Positions 35,263-45,256 of a stretch of 64,000 nt of DNA are shown here, in pieces; position 1 is the stretch's first letter; the number at the start of each line of letters is the position of its first letter. The notes beneath the pieces are model-generated. The model did not search any database, was not told the origin of the DNA, and worked only from the letters and a program-made list of their open reading frames with translations. This stretch comes from Helianthus annuus (lineage: Eukaryota > Streptophyta > Magnoliopsida > Asterales > Asteraceae). The stretch covers positions 118,957,464 to 119,021,463 of the forward strand of contig NC_035435.2 of the NCBI RefSeq assembly GCF_002127325.2, given 5' to 3'. A program made the translations under genes and the position numbers.

Positions 35263-35419
35263 ATTCAAGTGTGGGGAGGTTTTGTAGAGTTTGTAATTTT
35301 ATATATTTGGTATTTTTTCGGTAGTTCGTAGTTTTTGTATATTGAGTCTAAGTTAGTAGTTTTTGAGTCAGTTGTTCGAGTCGGTACTGCTTTGGTTTTT
35401 GCTTGTTTTTGTTATGCAG
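35117..35419 (+). other. Candidate spliced intron in R2
   Basis: Donor CAG|GTATGT at 35116/35117 and acceptor TTATGCAG| at 35419, at the same places as in R1. Splicing joins the gag frame (...RFLP) in phase to the frame beginning GLNMYHPYS. Confidence 0.45.
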
Positions 35420-35733
35420 GTTTGAATATGTACCACCCATACTCAATCTCCATTCGGGTGATTTTGGAGCTGCTTATCAAATTCCAGGCATTTAGCGAGT
35501 GTACTAGTCAGTGTCAAAGCCGATCGCGAATGAAATGCTATACGATCGAGCTGGATTGGACGAGAGTTTTGGAGCATCCGCGAGAATTTAACCAGCTAAG
35601 TCCTTTCAGATTTGCCCTTTGTCTTTTTATTTCTTATTTATTTTTAGTCTTTTTGAGTCGGTTTCCATCCTACATTGAGGGCAATGTAGAGTTTAAGTGT
35701 GGGGATGGGAAACTATCGTGTGTGTCTAGTTAG
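35420..35733 (+). CDS. Candidate downstream exon of R2
   Basis: About 104 codons open to TAG at 35733 in the frame reached by the candidate splice (SISIRVILELL..., DWTRVLEHPREF...). R1 and R0 carry the homologous DNA, but R1 has one base fewer near the start and a stop follows. The last third overlaps the hairpin-purine module, so part may be noncoding. No family recognised. Confidence 0.25.
35671..35710 (+). other. Hairpin plus internal polypurine module (R2)
   Basis: TACATTGAGGGCAATGTA (35671-35688) then AAGTGTGGGGATGGGA (35695-35710), about 1 kb before the true polypurine tract. Confidence 0.8.
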
Positions 35734-36164
35734 AAGTGTTTTGAGTCAAAAAAAAATTAAAAATAAAAAAAAATTAAAAAAATTGAAAAATCCAAAAAAA
35801 TTAAAAAAATAGAAAAATGTCTTTTGAAATAAGAAGTTTGCAAAAATAAAAAACGGAAAATGATAGAAAAGTCGGGTTTTTGGTTCGGGTTCAAATAATA
35901 ATAATATGAGAATAAAATAATTGAGCTTGTGTCTAGTTTGGGATGTGCGGGTAGGCCTGGTTCGGTTTTGAGTTCCTTTGATCTTAAAATTACCTAAATG
36001 TCGGTCTACTAGTGGGTTCTCATCTAGGAAAAGTGGAGAAATCGAAACCGCCAAAAATAACATAAGGGGCACCGTTATAAGTTAAAACCGTTAGAGTTTG
36101 TGATCATGCGAAAAAAAAAATAGAATAAAAAGTGAGCTAGAAACTAAATGAAAGTAGCCATTCC

Positions 36165-36326
36165 TATGTTGTCTGGGTTGGGGATAGTGACTCTACAGCC
36201 GGATTGCCTCTAGGGTGTGTGAAATCGACTGTGCAAAGCAAAGAAAAAGAAAAAATAATAATAAAAAGTACCGAAACTAAGTAGTCTGTGGTTGGGGATA
36301 GCGACTCTACAGCCGGATTGCCTCTT
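36165..36326 (+). repeat. Paired direct repeat in R2 3' noncoding region
   Basis: TCTGGGTTGGGGATAGTGAC (36171 onward) and GTGGTTGGGGATAGCGACTC (36287 onward), each followed by TACAGCCGGATTGCCTC. Complementary in sense to the R1 pair, as expected from the opposite orientation. Confidence 0.85.
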
Positions 36327-36728
36327 GTTTTGGGAAAGCACCGTCTAGACTCACGAAAAAAAAATGGAGAAAAAAATATATATGAAAAAAAGAGAAAAAG
36401 AAAAAAAATCTGATTATAAACTCTCCTGGTTTTGGTATAAGACGGTTGGGAATTGGTCCAGTGATCGTTCCTTTTGTCCTATAAGTTTGAGGTGGGATTA
36501 GATGGGCCTGTGATTTCTAGTGTGAGACCCTAGGTGGATTGACCGCACTTGAACTAAAATCACATGATAAGGGCTTGGAACCGGGTTGGGTTTAAGAGGA
36601 CAAATATACTTGCAATCGCGGCTAACACAAGTCTCAGATTTTAATAAGAAATATAAGCTTTTGTCCCGAATAACTATCTCGACTATGATTCCGTTTTGCA
36701 TAATTCTTTTTCGGGGACGAAAAAAGGT

Positions 36729-36744
36729 TAAGTGTGGGGATATT
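36729..36744 (+). other. R2 polypurine tract
   Basis: TAAGTGTGGGGATATT immediately before the 3' LTR; the upstream run GGGGACGAAAAAAGG is shared with R1 and R0. Confidence 0.8.
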
Positions 36745-37134
36745 TGATGTGGGGTGAAATACACATATTTGTCCCGTGTAAATTGTATAATATTTGTATA
36801 GTTTTTATTTATTATTTTTAGTATTAGTTGTGTATTATATTATTTTGTGTTTTGGCAGGTTCTGGTGCAAATGGAGCGAAAACGAGTAATATGGAAATGA
36901 CCAGCCAGTTGGACAAAGTAGGGTGCCAATGACCAAAGTAAATTTGCAGCTATTTTCTGTGAGAGCCTACTATCTCTAAATTATTATTTGGGAGGTTGCC
37001 ATATTTTTAAGAATAGTGTACAAAAAGGAAGTTGTTGCATAATATTATGAAAGTTATGAAAAGGTGAAAATTTAGTTCACTGCACATGGTAAGCCGATAT
37101 CTTGCATTAAAAAAAATGTTAAATGGGCTTGAAC

Positions 37135-37560
37135 CCATTGGGCGGCTGACTTAGTGGACCGTGGACGTAGACTTTGATGTCTCAATAATAACATCACTAT
37201 ACATCATCAATATTCAACAGCAGTCAAGTGACATATATACACGCACGTGAAGTGATGATTGGGCCGCCTTAGAGGTAATTGGAACATGGACCGAACTCTA
37301 AGTATAGTTTGTTTTGGAGGCAACCCTGATTGGATAAGGGGGGCGGCACATTAAAGAAAAAAAAGTAGGAGGGGGGCGCAGGTTATTATTTGGGCCAAAG
37401 CCCATTTTTATATAAAGTGGACGACAACTATTATTGTTGGCAATTAGGAGAAAAGACATAATTGAAGGAGGGGCGGCAACACTTCATTGGTGAAAGGGGA
37501 GGCGGCATTTGCAGATTGGGCCGCAAGCCCACAAAGTATTTGGAGAATTGGACGGCAATA
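37135..37560 (+). promoter_or_regulatory. R2 LTR promoter: TATA box within GGCGGC motifs
   Basis: TATATAAA at 37409-37416. Around it lie about eight GGGCGGC, GGGCCGC or GGACGGC motifs (near 37139, 37261, 37340, 37373, 37470, 37498, 37518, 37550). Similar in style to the R1 array but with a different motif and placement. Confidence 0.4.
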
Positions 37561-37702
37561 AAAGACGCCACTTTCTTGGGGGAGAAAACATCATTCGCAC
37601 GGCAGACAAAGGGGGTCGATCAGAAGCATATTGGACGAAGTTTGAGAGGGATCTTAGCAAGAATAAAAGGTCAAGAATCATTGGAGTCGAGCTAGGAGCG
37701 TA

Positions 37703-38248
37703 TGACTTGAAGACTTTACGGGTTTTATTTCTCCGAATTGTTTCTTTTCTTCGTTCTTAGTTTTTAATTCGATGAATTCTTGGTTGAGACTTTGTGTTTT
37801 TATTTTTAAGATTATGATTCTTGGCTAAATATCTTTAACTACCTAGGCATGACAATAGCATAATAAAGTTTGGATTTTTATTCGATTTTTGGCGTGGTTG
37901 TGGATCTTTCTTGCACTGTAAAAGCTATGGGAATTTAACTTGGTGCGTATGCGTGCTTGTGATTGTTTTATTATTGACTTGAAGACTTTACGGGTTTTAT
38001 TTCTCCGAATTGTTTCTTTTCTTCGTTCTTAGTTTTTAATTCGATGAATTCTTGGTTGAGACTTTGTGTTTTTATTTTTAAGATTATGATTCTTGGCTAA
38101 ATATCTTTAACTACCTAGGCATGACAATAGCATAATAAAGTTTGGATTTTTATTCGATTTTTGGCATGGTTGTGGATCTTTCTTGCACTGTAAAAGCTAT
38201 GGGAATTTAACTTGGTGCGTATGCGTGCTTGTGATTGTTTTATTATTG
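37703..38248. repeat. 273-bp tandem duplication inside R2 3' LTR
   Basis: Two near-identical units beginning TGACTTGAAGACTTTACGGG; one visible difference (GGCGTGG versus GGCATGG). The unit lies within the part deleted from the 5' LTR, so it cannot be dated against it. Confidence 0.92.
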
Positions 38249-40036
38249 TTTATTGCTTCGTTCGATTCTTGGTGACGGTCTTTATCACGGAATAGAGTCG
38301 GGCTAGGGTTTTAGGTTTTGGTGAGTGTCTATATCACATAATAAATCTTTGATCCTTTAGGGTGAAAATCGAGTAAGTAACCTTAGAAACAATATTCGGT
38401 AATTTAATTAAAATCAAGTGTGCTGCTACTCGTCGCGGAAAGGCTCGAGGATATTAATAGGTCTCGGTGTAGTTATAAGGAATTAACAACCCATTGTCTA
38501 TTAAGCCAAGATTAAACCCGTAGTTGCTTTAGACGTTCGCGCGGCAAAGTAGAGCGTCTTACATAAGCACTTTCAAGAAACTAGAGGACGGAAAAGAAAT
38601 CTAGAAAACCGGTGAGCGTAACAGCCTAGGTAGTGCCATAAGAATCGCCTTGAGAGTGTTTGAGGGGCTTAGTGGTGTCTTAATAGGTTTAGTATCCAAA
38701 GATCCCGGTTCCACACCACAAAATCATCGAATAGAGATCCATTCTGAGTTTAGCTTGCGTCTAGCCTAGGTAGTCTTCATCTCCACTGGTCAAAGTCTTC
38801 GTTCGAGTTCGTGTTAGTTATTTAGCTAATCTAGTTCGTTATTTGCATTCTTAGGATTTTTAGAAAAACCCCCCCCATCGAATAAAAAATTAGTTAAGTC
38901 GTGTCAGTCTAAGTCTAGATAGAGTCATTAGCGTAATCAGTAGAGTCTCTTGGGTTCGATACTCGGACTTCCTTAGGCTATACTACACCGATCGGTACAC
39001 TTGCCGGTCGTGTGGTTTAGGGTTTTAGAGAGTCTTAGTTTTATAAATTTAAAACTTAGAGAGTCTAGAATTAGGGTAATTTTAGTTGTTTTTAATTAAC
39101 CCACATTTAACACATCAGGTCGGTTAATTGGGTACGGGATTATCTTTAATTTTGACCCAAACTTTTTGTTTTTTCTCACATTCATAATTAGAAATTACAT
39201 TTTTACAACAAAAAATACATACGTATAAAAGTAATTGTATTTTAATAAAAAAATCTTATGTCAGTAAATATTTTAAATTTAAATCCTGGCATAAAATACC
39301 AAATTAATTTAATTTATGACATTAAATACACTTTAAAATTAAAAAATAAATGGGTTAAACGGATCAACTCGTGAACCCGCCGAGTTGACACTAACATGAC
39401 TCGTTTAGCTAAACGGGTTCTCGGGCTTGACCCGAAACTGACCTAAACCTAAACTCAAATCCATGAGTTTCTTGTTAAATTCTTGTTGTTTTTTCATGTC
39501 GTGACACAAAGTATCACCATTTTGGTGTATTTAGTTTTGTGATTCGAAAAAACATGTTTTAACACTTTTAAAAGCTTAAATTACATTTATACTATGTATA
39601 TTCTTATTTGTTGTTTAACTACTCGACATTCGTTTGGATCGTTACGGTGGCGACATTCGCTATAGTAATAGAAAGAGAAAACCTTACATCGATAAAAAAC
39701 AATAAAAACGAATATGATGTTGTTTAATTGATATCAATACAGTTTGTTTGTTTGCGTTCTATGTTTATTTTTTACAACATTGTGATATAAATATTATTGC
39801 AAAGAATATTGTGCCACTATCGTACCAAACCTAACTGAAATCTACTGAACAACATTTGTATCATTTTCAGTATTTGTTTTAAGTGTTCTTTCTTTCGATA
39901 AACTTACACCGTATAAGTGAGTTTTCACGTGTTTCGCGACGGGTGCTACTATCGTATCAAACTGAACCGGAACCGACTCGGTATGTGTACTTAAATTTTT
40001 GTTTTTGCTATCCATAAACAGACATCGTAACGCTAC

Positions 40037-40063
40037 CTTACCTTACCGTACCGTACCGTACCG
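40037..40063. repeat. Short TACCT/TACCG pentamer repeat
   Basis: Five to six pentamers in tandem (ACCTTACCTTACCGTACCG...). Minor microsatellite within the Helitron-like repeat. Confidence 0.7.
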
Positions 40064-40203
40064 GACAACATCAGTAACAGAATGTATTCATTTTTATGGT
40101 TTTCTATTTGATAACGCATAGAGTGCCGCTACCATAGTGAAATGAATGAACATTGGTTTCTGTAATACTATATTTTGATGTTTTCTTTCGATAAACTGAC
40201 ACT

Positions 40204-40380
40204 GTAAACCACATCCATAATACAGGTCTTTCGGGTTACAGACTCACTACCCCAAGAGAAGTTACCTGTATCTAACCTCAATGCACGCCACTTAACATTA
40301 CCACCTCGAACCCTGACTCTTCTAACAGCCGTGTCGTCAGATAGTTTGGTGTTTGATGGCTGTCTTCCGAGCTCATACCT
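40204..40380 (-). pseudogene. RPS8: Captured exon of ribosomal protein eS8 (40S S8)
   Basis: On the minus strand 59 codons read [20 protein letters not shown] then [20 protein letters not shown] and [17 protein letters not shown], matching the conserved core of eukaryotic eS8 (established family pattern: [44 protein letters not shown]). An AG dinucleotide (TTTTTGTAAG) precedes the first codon like a splice acceptor, so a genomic exon rather than cDNA was taken. It stops abruptly at Y where Helitron-like sequence begins. Start, N-terminus and C-terminus are missing; not functional. Confidence 0.85.
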
Positions 40381-40386
40381 TACAAA

Positions 40387-40389
<3 letters not shown>

Positions 40390-40425
<36 letters not shown>
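40390..40425. repeat. (AT)n microsatellite
   Basis: About 17 AT dinucleotides directly upstream (minus strand) of the eS8 exon, in the position of its intron. Reading frames through it give only Tyr-Ile repeats. Confidence 0.95.
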
Positions 40426-40429
<4 letters not shown>

Positions 40430-41013
40430 CACGCATGAATAAAAATGTGCAGAAGAAAGTATTTGATGAAAGATGACTATTTGTAGTAGTATTAGTGAAA
40501 AAACTTTTATCAAACATAAATATTTAGTACCAATACTCTATAATAAGAATACAAATCTTAATAAAACTTATTTTAAGCAAAAAAAAATTTCATATACACA
40601 AAAGGTAGTTTTCAAGATGTTCTCTAATAACAATGAAACTATGAATAAAATGTAGTAAAAAATGATTCATTTCTACTAGTGAAAATCTACCAAAATGCCC
40701 TACAATCATCATATAGCTATGCAAAATTGCTAGCAATAAAGATTCTGTTACCAATCAATTTTAAAACCACATCATCATAATTGAAACTTAAAACATAGAA
40801 TCGAATAACTTAGTCGATCTAGGACATGCGCGTTACGATGAACTCACGTCTATTTTTTCCCGTTTGACAGGTTCATCGTAACGCACGGGTCCTAAATCGA
40901 CTTAGTTATTCTTTTCTATGTTTTACGTTTCAGTTTAATTTTTTCGCATTAACACGCCGCAACTTCAGTGTAGTGTTGGTGGTCGTTGGCAGTAGTGTGG
41001 CACTGGTGTTCGC

Positions 41014-41045
41014 CCCCACCGCAACGCGGGAGTGTTTAATGCTAG
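41014..41045 (+). other. Helitron-like 3' terminus with CTAG-T
   Basis: CCGC-AAC-GCGG hairpin (41019-41029), then 12 nt, then CTAG (41042-41045) and T. Confidence 0.6.
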
Positions 41046-41191
41046 TTATATTTATATATCATCACCACCATACAAACCATTATGCATAAATTACAACAAC
41101 CATTATTATATCTATATATCATTACCACTATAGATACCATAATGCGTACACTACAACAACCATTGCATCAATATGTTGCAAATTATATCTA

Positions 41192-42334
41192 GAGTTAAAT
41201 ACAGCATTAGTTCCTATGGTTTGTGGAAAGTAACAACCTTAGGTACTAATAATTTAAAGTAACAGTTTAAGGTTTTAACATTTGATTTTGTAACATTATA
41301 GGGCCTTAAGGCTAATAGTTGTTAAATACTGACTGAAGACTCAGGGTATTTTCATCATTTTACAACTTAGCACTCAACCTTGTTACTTTGGAGAACCCAC
41401 ACTGACTAACCCCTCAATTAACTCTTATAATATTTAAAAAATAATTTTTTTCTCTTTTTATTTAACTAAGGTTTTTTTATTATTTAACTAAATAGGCTAA
41501 AACTAATGTAACTAAAATGAACAAAAGAATATATATATTTTTTAAACTTAGTTAAAGTTTACTCATGGATCAATGGCTTAATTTTTTCAACTTCAGCAGC
41601 GTCATACCCAAGTTTCAACATGTATGCTTTTGTTGAATTGGTAAATATGATTCATATATCCATGTATAATAACATCAACCAATATGTCTTTATCCCTTTT
41701 GCCTTTAATACTTTTGGCTCCCTAGCGCCAGAAGCCATCAACTTCTTGACGAGGATTCAACGGGTTATCCACATCAATTGTTCGACCCCAAGGGGGCAGG
41801 GGTTTATGTTCGGGAGGTTAGGGTTTGCAATTCAGAAAGGGTTGGCGGCGCAGCTTGTTGCCCGTCTACCTTCTGTTTTGATGTAACTTAACAAGTTTTC
41901 TGGTTATATTAATAAACGGAAATTTTAAAGCAAAAAAAAAAAAAAAAACTAACTCATACGATAAATAATTAAAAAGCATTCTATTTCGCTTATACTATAT
42001 ACCAAGAGATGGAATATAACGTTACACTAATAAATATATAATAAATAAACAATATATTGTCTAGTTAAATAATTATTATTTTAATTAAATAACAAAAGAA
42101 AAATAAAAACTGTGTTTTAAATATTATAACAGTTAATTTCATGGTTAGCCTCTGTGGTTTCTTCAGAGTTCAAGGTTGGATACTAAGTTCTCAGATAGTT
42201 TTTAACGACAGTTAGCCTTAAGGCCTTGGGATGTTACAAAATCAAACGTTAAAACCTCATATTGTTACTTTTAATTATTAGTACCTGAGGTTGTTACATT
42301 GCACAAACCACAAAGACTAATGGTGTAATTAACT
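41192..42334. mobile_element. Mutator-like element enclosing a retrocopy fragment
   Basis: Inverted termini (GAGTTAAATACAGCATTAGT... against the complement of 42334 leftward, GAGTTAATTACACCATTAGT) extend roughly 140 bp with mismatches. Exact 9-bp target duplication TTATATCTA (41183-41191, 42335-42343). No transposase. The centre carries a polyadenylated gene fragment (41620-41948) and AT-rich filler. Confidence 0.85.
41620..41948 (+). pseudogene. Polyadenylated gene-fragment retrocopy
   Basis: The frame 41620-41886 has a C-terminal part FNTFGSLAPEAINFLTRIQR, then GLAAQLVARLPSVLM and a stop. I recall the TFGFLAPEA...GLAAQLVARLP pattern from many uncharacterised plant proteins, but know no function. 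After the stop come about 45 bp, AATAAA (41911-41916) and A17 (41932-41948): the hallmarks of an mRNA 3' end. ACTCAT occurs on both sides (about 41562 and 41953), a possible short target duplication. The N-terminal part of the frame looks spurious. Confidence 0.55.
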
Positions 42335-42343
42335 CTTATATCT

Positions 42344-43117
42344 ATATATAATATAATGGTGTGCATGATGGTTTCAAACTCTATATCAGTTCATGTTGGA
42401 ATCGATTTAGGTTTCGGTCAATTGAGATTTGAGGCAGAGCCGGGTCAAGAGAGGAACCAATTTGAAGTGCTGGAAAACCCTCATCGCATTGCATTGGTTT
42501 GGGATTGGTTCATGTTCAAAACCATATTATAAAACGATTGGTAAAAAAATGTTTTTTCTTCATGAATTAAAAACTAAATATATATAACAAGAATTAAAAA
42601 CTAAATATATAAAGTTGATAAAAAATCATCTCTTATTTATTTGGGATTTTATAAACAATAAAACAAAAATTTATGTAATTACGATACAGATACATTTTAT
42701 TTAGATTTTTAAAATACAAAAACTAAATACACAACGAAAACAACATATAATTCATAATTTTATTTATTTTTGTAATTTTAAAAGTAACAAAACAAAATAT
42801 TAGAAAGTACATACGACTTACACGTTATATTTTGATATTTATTCGTTATCTTTGGCGTAGTTGTCGTTTAGGGTTTATTCTTTGACGTCACTTTTATTTC
42901 TTATGCATATCTGATGTCAAGTCTATTGCATATTATTTTGTCTTAGGGATCCACGGCTGACTAGGTTCTCCACGCCAATGGGTTGTAGCCTAGTATCGCC
43001 ACCAGTATTAGACTCGCTCTCCAGGGCTTGAGACTAATGCATGCTATTGTCATGAGTCTTATATAGGTGTTTGTGTTGATAATTAATTGTGTATTCTCGT
43101 TTGGTATATATGGATAT
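42344..43117. other. AT-rich spacer, nothing recognised
   Basis: 42344-42530 has mixed composition with no long frame; 42530-42840 is A/T-rich; 42840-43030 is mixed again. No repeat ends, no similarity I can name. Confidence 0.5.
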
Positions 43118-43126
43118 ATTGATATT

Positions 43127-43539
43127 GGGTAGGGCTAGATAGAAAACCCTATCTATATAAAAAACCCTAGAAAACCCAACCTCCCGACATTTTTTTTTTT
43201 GAAAAAAATAACACATGTAATATACATGTTTTTAAGAGTTTTAGGCCAAAAAAATCAAAAAAGCGCCGAAGGGATAATTTAAAAAAAAAATAAAAAATTT
43301 CAGCAACTTTCAGCATTTTTGTCTAACACATGTTAGGCACTGAATTTTGTTTATTTTTTTTAAAAAAATCCCTTCGGCGCTTTTTTGTTTTTTTTGGCCC
43401 AAAACACTCTAAAACATGTATATTACATGTGTAATTTTTTTCAAAAAAAAAAATGTCGGGAGGTTGAATAAAAATGGGGGGAGATTTGGGTTTCGAGAGT
43501 TTTCTAAGAATTTGAGTGTTTTTTGTCTAGCATTACCCT
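43127..43539. mobile_element. Palindromic MITE, 9-bp target duplication
   Basis: The two halves are inverted copies: CAACCTCCCGACATTTTTTT, ACATGTAATATACATGTTTT and GCGCCGAAGGGAT appear on both arms. ATTGATATT (43118-43126) and ATTGATATG (43540-43548) flank it. The 9-bp duplication points to the Mutator superfamily. No coding. Confidence 0.75.
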
Positions 43540-43548
43540 ATTGATATG

Positions 43549-44451
43549 TTGGCTATGTTGTTGATATGAGACCATTATACATAATAACATTTTGCGTCGA
43601 TTGTTATCTACAGTGTCAAGGGGCACTTTAGGAATTTCCTTTCTTCAGGTGTCAGCTAATGTGGTTGAAACAGAGAGAGGATGCCAGCTGTTGTTGTTAA
43701 AATAAATGGAGAGAAGGAGATAACACAGAAGATAGAGATAGAGAAGATAGAGTAGAGTAGAGTGAAAGGAAGCCGGAAGAGGAGTCGGCCATGTACTCCT
43801 GGTTTTGGTGATGAACAATTGAACAGTAATAGCGGTGGTCTGCAGGACGGCTAATGATGTTGCGGTGGTTGTAGCCGGCGTGGGTGGATTTCTTTATGTA
43901 CCACCCTCATTTGTTGATTTTTTACGAACCATAGACTTTATTTCAGCTGTTGGTTGCTTCCTAAAATACAACTTCCTATGCATTAGGTACTATCTTTGCG
44001 GAAGAGAATAGTGGTAATGATGAAAGACATTACCGGTGAACCAAAACAACCGCTGTAAATTGCTTAGAAAGCTACTACGAAGACAGGTGTTGATTTGTAG
44101 AGGGAGAGAGAGAGAAAGTGACGATTGTGTGGGTTTTATCTTTATGTACTTTTTTTAAGAAATAAAGTACCAAACAATTTTGAGTTTTTGATTTCTGGTT
44201 TTTGATCTTCAGATACGAAGTTGATGATGGTGATTTTTAATTTGCAGAAAGTATCAAAAGTGTAGGTGGTGAGTAGTAATGGTGTTTTTCATATGAAGAT
44301 AGCAGAGGATGATGATGCTGCCACAAAGCATTAAAGGTCTCAAAATCTTGGAAAAATCATTGTATTAAATGTATTTAAATAATTCTACGGTTTGATTTAA
44401 AAAACAAAATTATTCATAAAAATACATTTATTAATTGTATTGATATAACAG
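43549..44451. other. Mixed spacer, nothing recognised
   Basis: 43640-44300 is less AT-rich than its surroundings (GAGAGAAGG, GCCGGAAGAGGAG, GGTGGTTGTAGCCGGCG) and may derive from a gene's untranslated or intron DNA, but no frame supports a protein. 44300-44451 is AT-rich. Confidence 0.4.
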
Positions 44452-44571
44452 AACCAAAAATATGTTTATTTATAAGTTATTTAAGTATGTTTATGCAAGA
44501 TTTTACAAGAAAACCAAAAATATGTTTATTTATAAGTTATTTAAGTATGTTTAGGCAAGATTTTACATCTG
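44452..44571. repeat. 60-bp tandem duplication, two copies
   Basis: Units beginning ACCAAAAATATGTTTATTTA, period 60, differing by one T/G in TTTATGCA versus TTTAGGCA. Confidence 0.88.
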
Positions 44572-44612
44572 TATTCCTAAAAATACACTAAAAAGTTCAT
44601 AATTACATTTTA

Positions 44613-44846
44613 AGGGGCTGTTTGGTAGCCTTTTAATGACCATTCAAATGCTACCTCTTAATGGATTAAAACCTTTGAATGAATAAGAGGTTAGAGGTAA
44701 ACTCAAGTCTGAATGGCTAAGAGGTAACCTCTGAATGGTAAATCATCACATGTCACATTCTTCTACTTTCTCATTGGTAAAATTTTTAATGGTTCCATTA
44801 AGAGGTAGTCTCTTAATGACCATTCAGAGGCTACCAAACAGCCCCT
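44613..44846. mobile_element. hAT-type MITE
   Basis: 234 bp with termini AGGGGCTGTTTGGTAGCC and its complement; ends like these are typical of hAT-derived MITEs. Flanks ACATTTTA and AACTTTTA could be an 8-bp duplication with two changes. Confidence 0.7.
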
Positions 44847-44854
44847 AACTTTTA

Positions 44855-45256
44855 ATTGGTCATTATGAAATAAAAGTAAATTATGTGATAACATATTTTA
44901 CATGACTCATTACATATTACATATTACATAATACTATATTTACTCAACTTGGGCATCTGACTTGTGACTGTTTTTAGTATTCATTGAGAACGATATTTAC
45001 AAGTCATGAAGGAGGCAGTACAGGTTGAAGTCAAGGACGATTTTTACCAATCATGAAGCAGACATTACAAGTTGAATTCATAAAGCAGACGTTACAATTT
45101 AAGTTAATGCATGTTATGGCTTATTTTGGGATGAAATTTCGACCCCTTTTTCAGCATATTAAGATTTTGTTTTTCAGTTTTCTTTTTTTGTTATCATACC
45201 GAGTGTAGATACCGTATTAATAACGTTATGAGCTGAACCGATACCGACTGAAATTT
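44855..45256. other. AT-rich spacer leading to a Helitron-like end
   Basis: No coding sequence. A short repeated phrase (AAGTCA.GAAG.AG.CAGTACA and GCAGACATTACAAGTTGAA, near 45003-45110) recurs about 60 bp apart. 45170-45256 carries the ATACCG/AACCGATACCGACTG subterminal type of the Helitron-like repeats. Confidence 0.4.

Larger units (their letters stand above)
33125..39117 (+). mobile_element. R2: non-autonomous LTR retrotransposon related to R1
   Basis: TGATGTGGGG...AACACATCA, 5-bp duplication GGTCG at 33120-33124 and 39118-39122; copy A has the site once (about 20340). Order: 5' LTR (33125-33938), tRNA-Asp primer site, broken gag-like ORF, candidate intron, hairpin-purine module, paired repeat, polypurine tract, 3' LTR (36745-39117). 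LTRs share blocks with R1 LTRs on the opposite strand. The LTRs differ greatly in length because the 5' one has lost about 1.57 kb. Confidence 0.93.
36745..39117 (+). repeat. R2 3' LTR, full length (2373 bp)
   Basis: Keeps the central 1.57 kb lost from the 5' LTR, including the TATA box (37409) and a 273-bp tandem duplication (37703-38248). The right third (38250-39117) resembles R1 LTR DNA read on the opposite strand. Confidence 0.9.
24886..39878. repeat. Segmental direct duplication, copy B
   Basis: Second copy of the 7.4-kb unit. It carries a LINE (25079-26690) and R2 (33125-39117) that copy A lacks, and has the empty site for R1 (29778-29782). The AT-rich part 27513-29777 matches 1017-3281 and holds no gene. 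Homology with A ends at 39878. Confidence 0.92.
39879..41045 (+). mobile_element. Helitron-like region with captured exon
   Basis: Contains GGTACGATA/ACCGTACC modules, the subterminal TTGATGTTTTCTTTCGATAA twice, a captured eS8 exon (40204-40380), an (AT)n run and a classical 3' end at 41014-41045. Non-autonomous, as no Rep/helicase is present. The 5' end is not resolved; more than one nested element is possible. 40440-40990 has no gene. Confidence 0.45.

Noticed and set aside
40168..40428. Functional ribosomal protein S8 gene
   Set aside because: Only about 59 codons; the N-terminal part is an AT repeat and the C-terminus is transposon sequence.
44452..44571. CRISPR-like or satellite array
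   Set aside because: Only two tandem units without spacers; nothing like a CRISPR array is expected or seen in this nuclear DNA.
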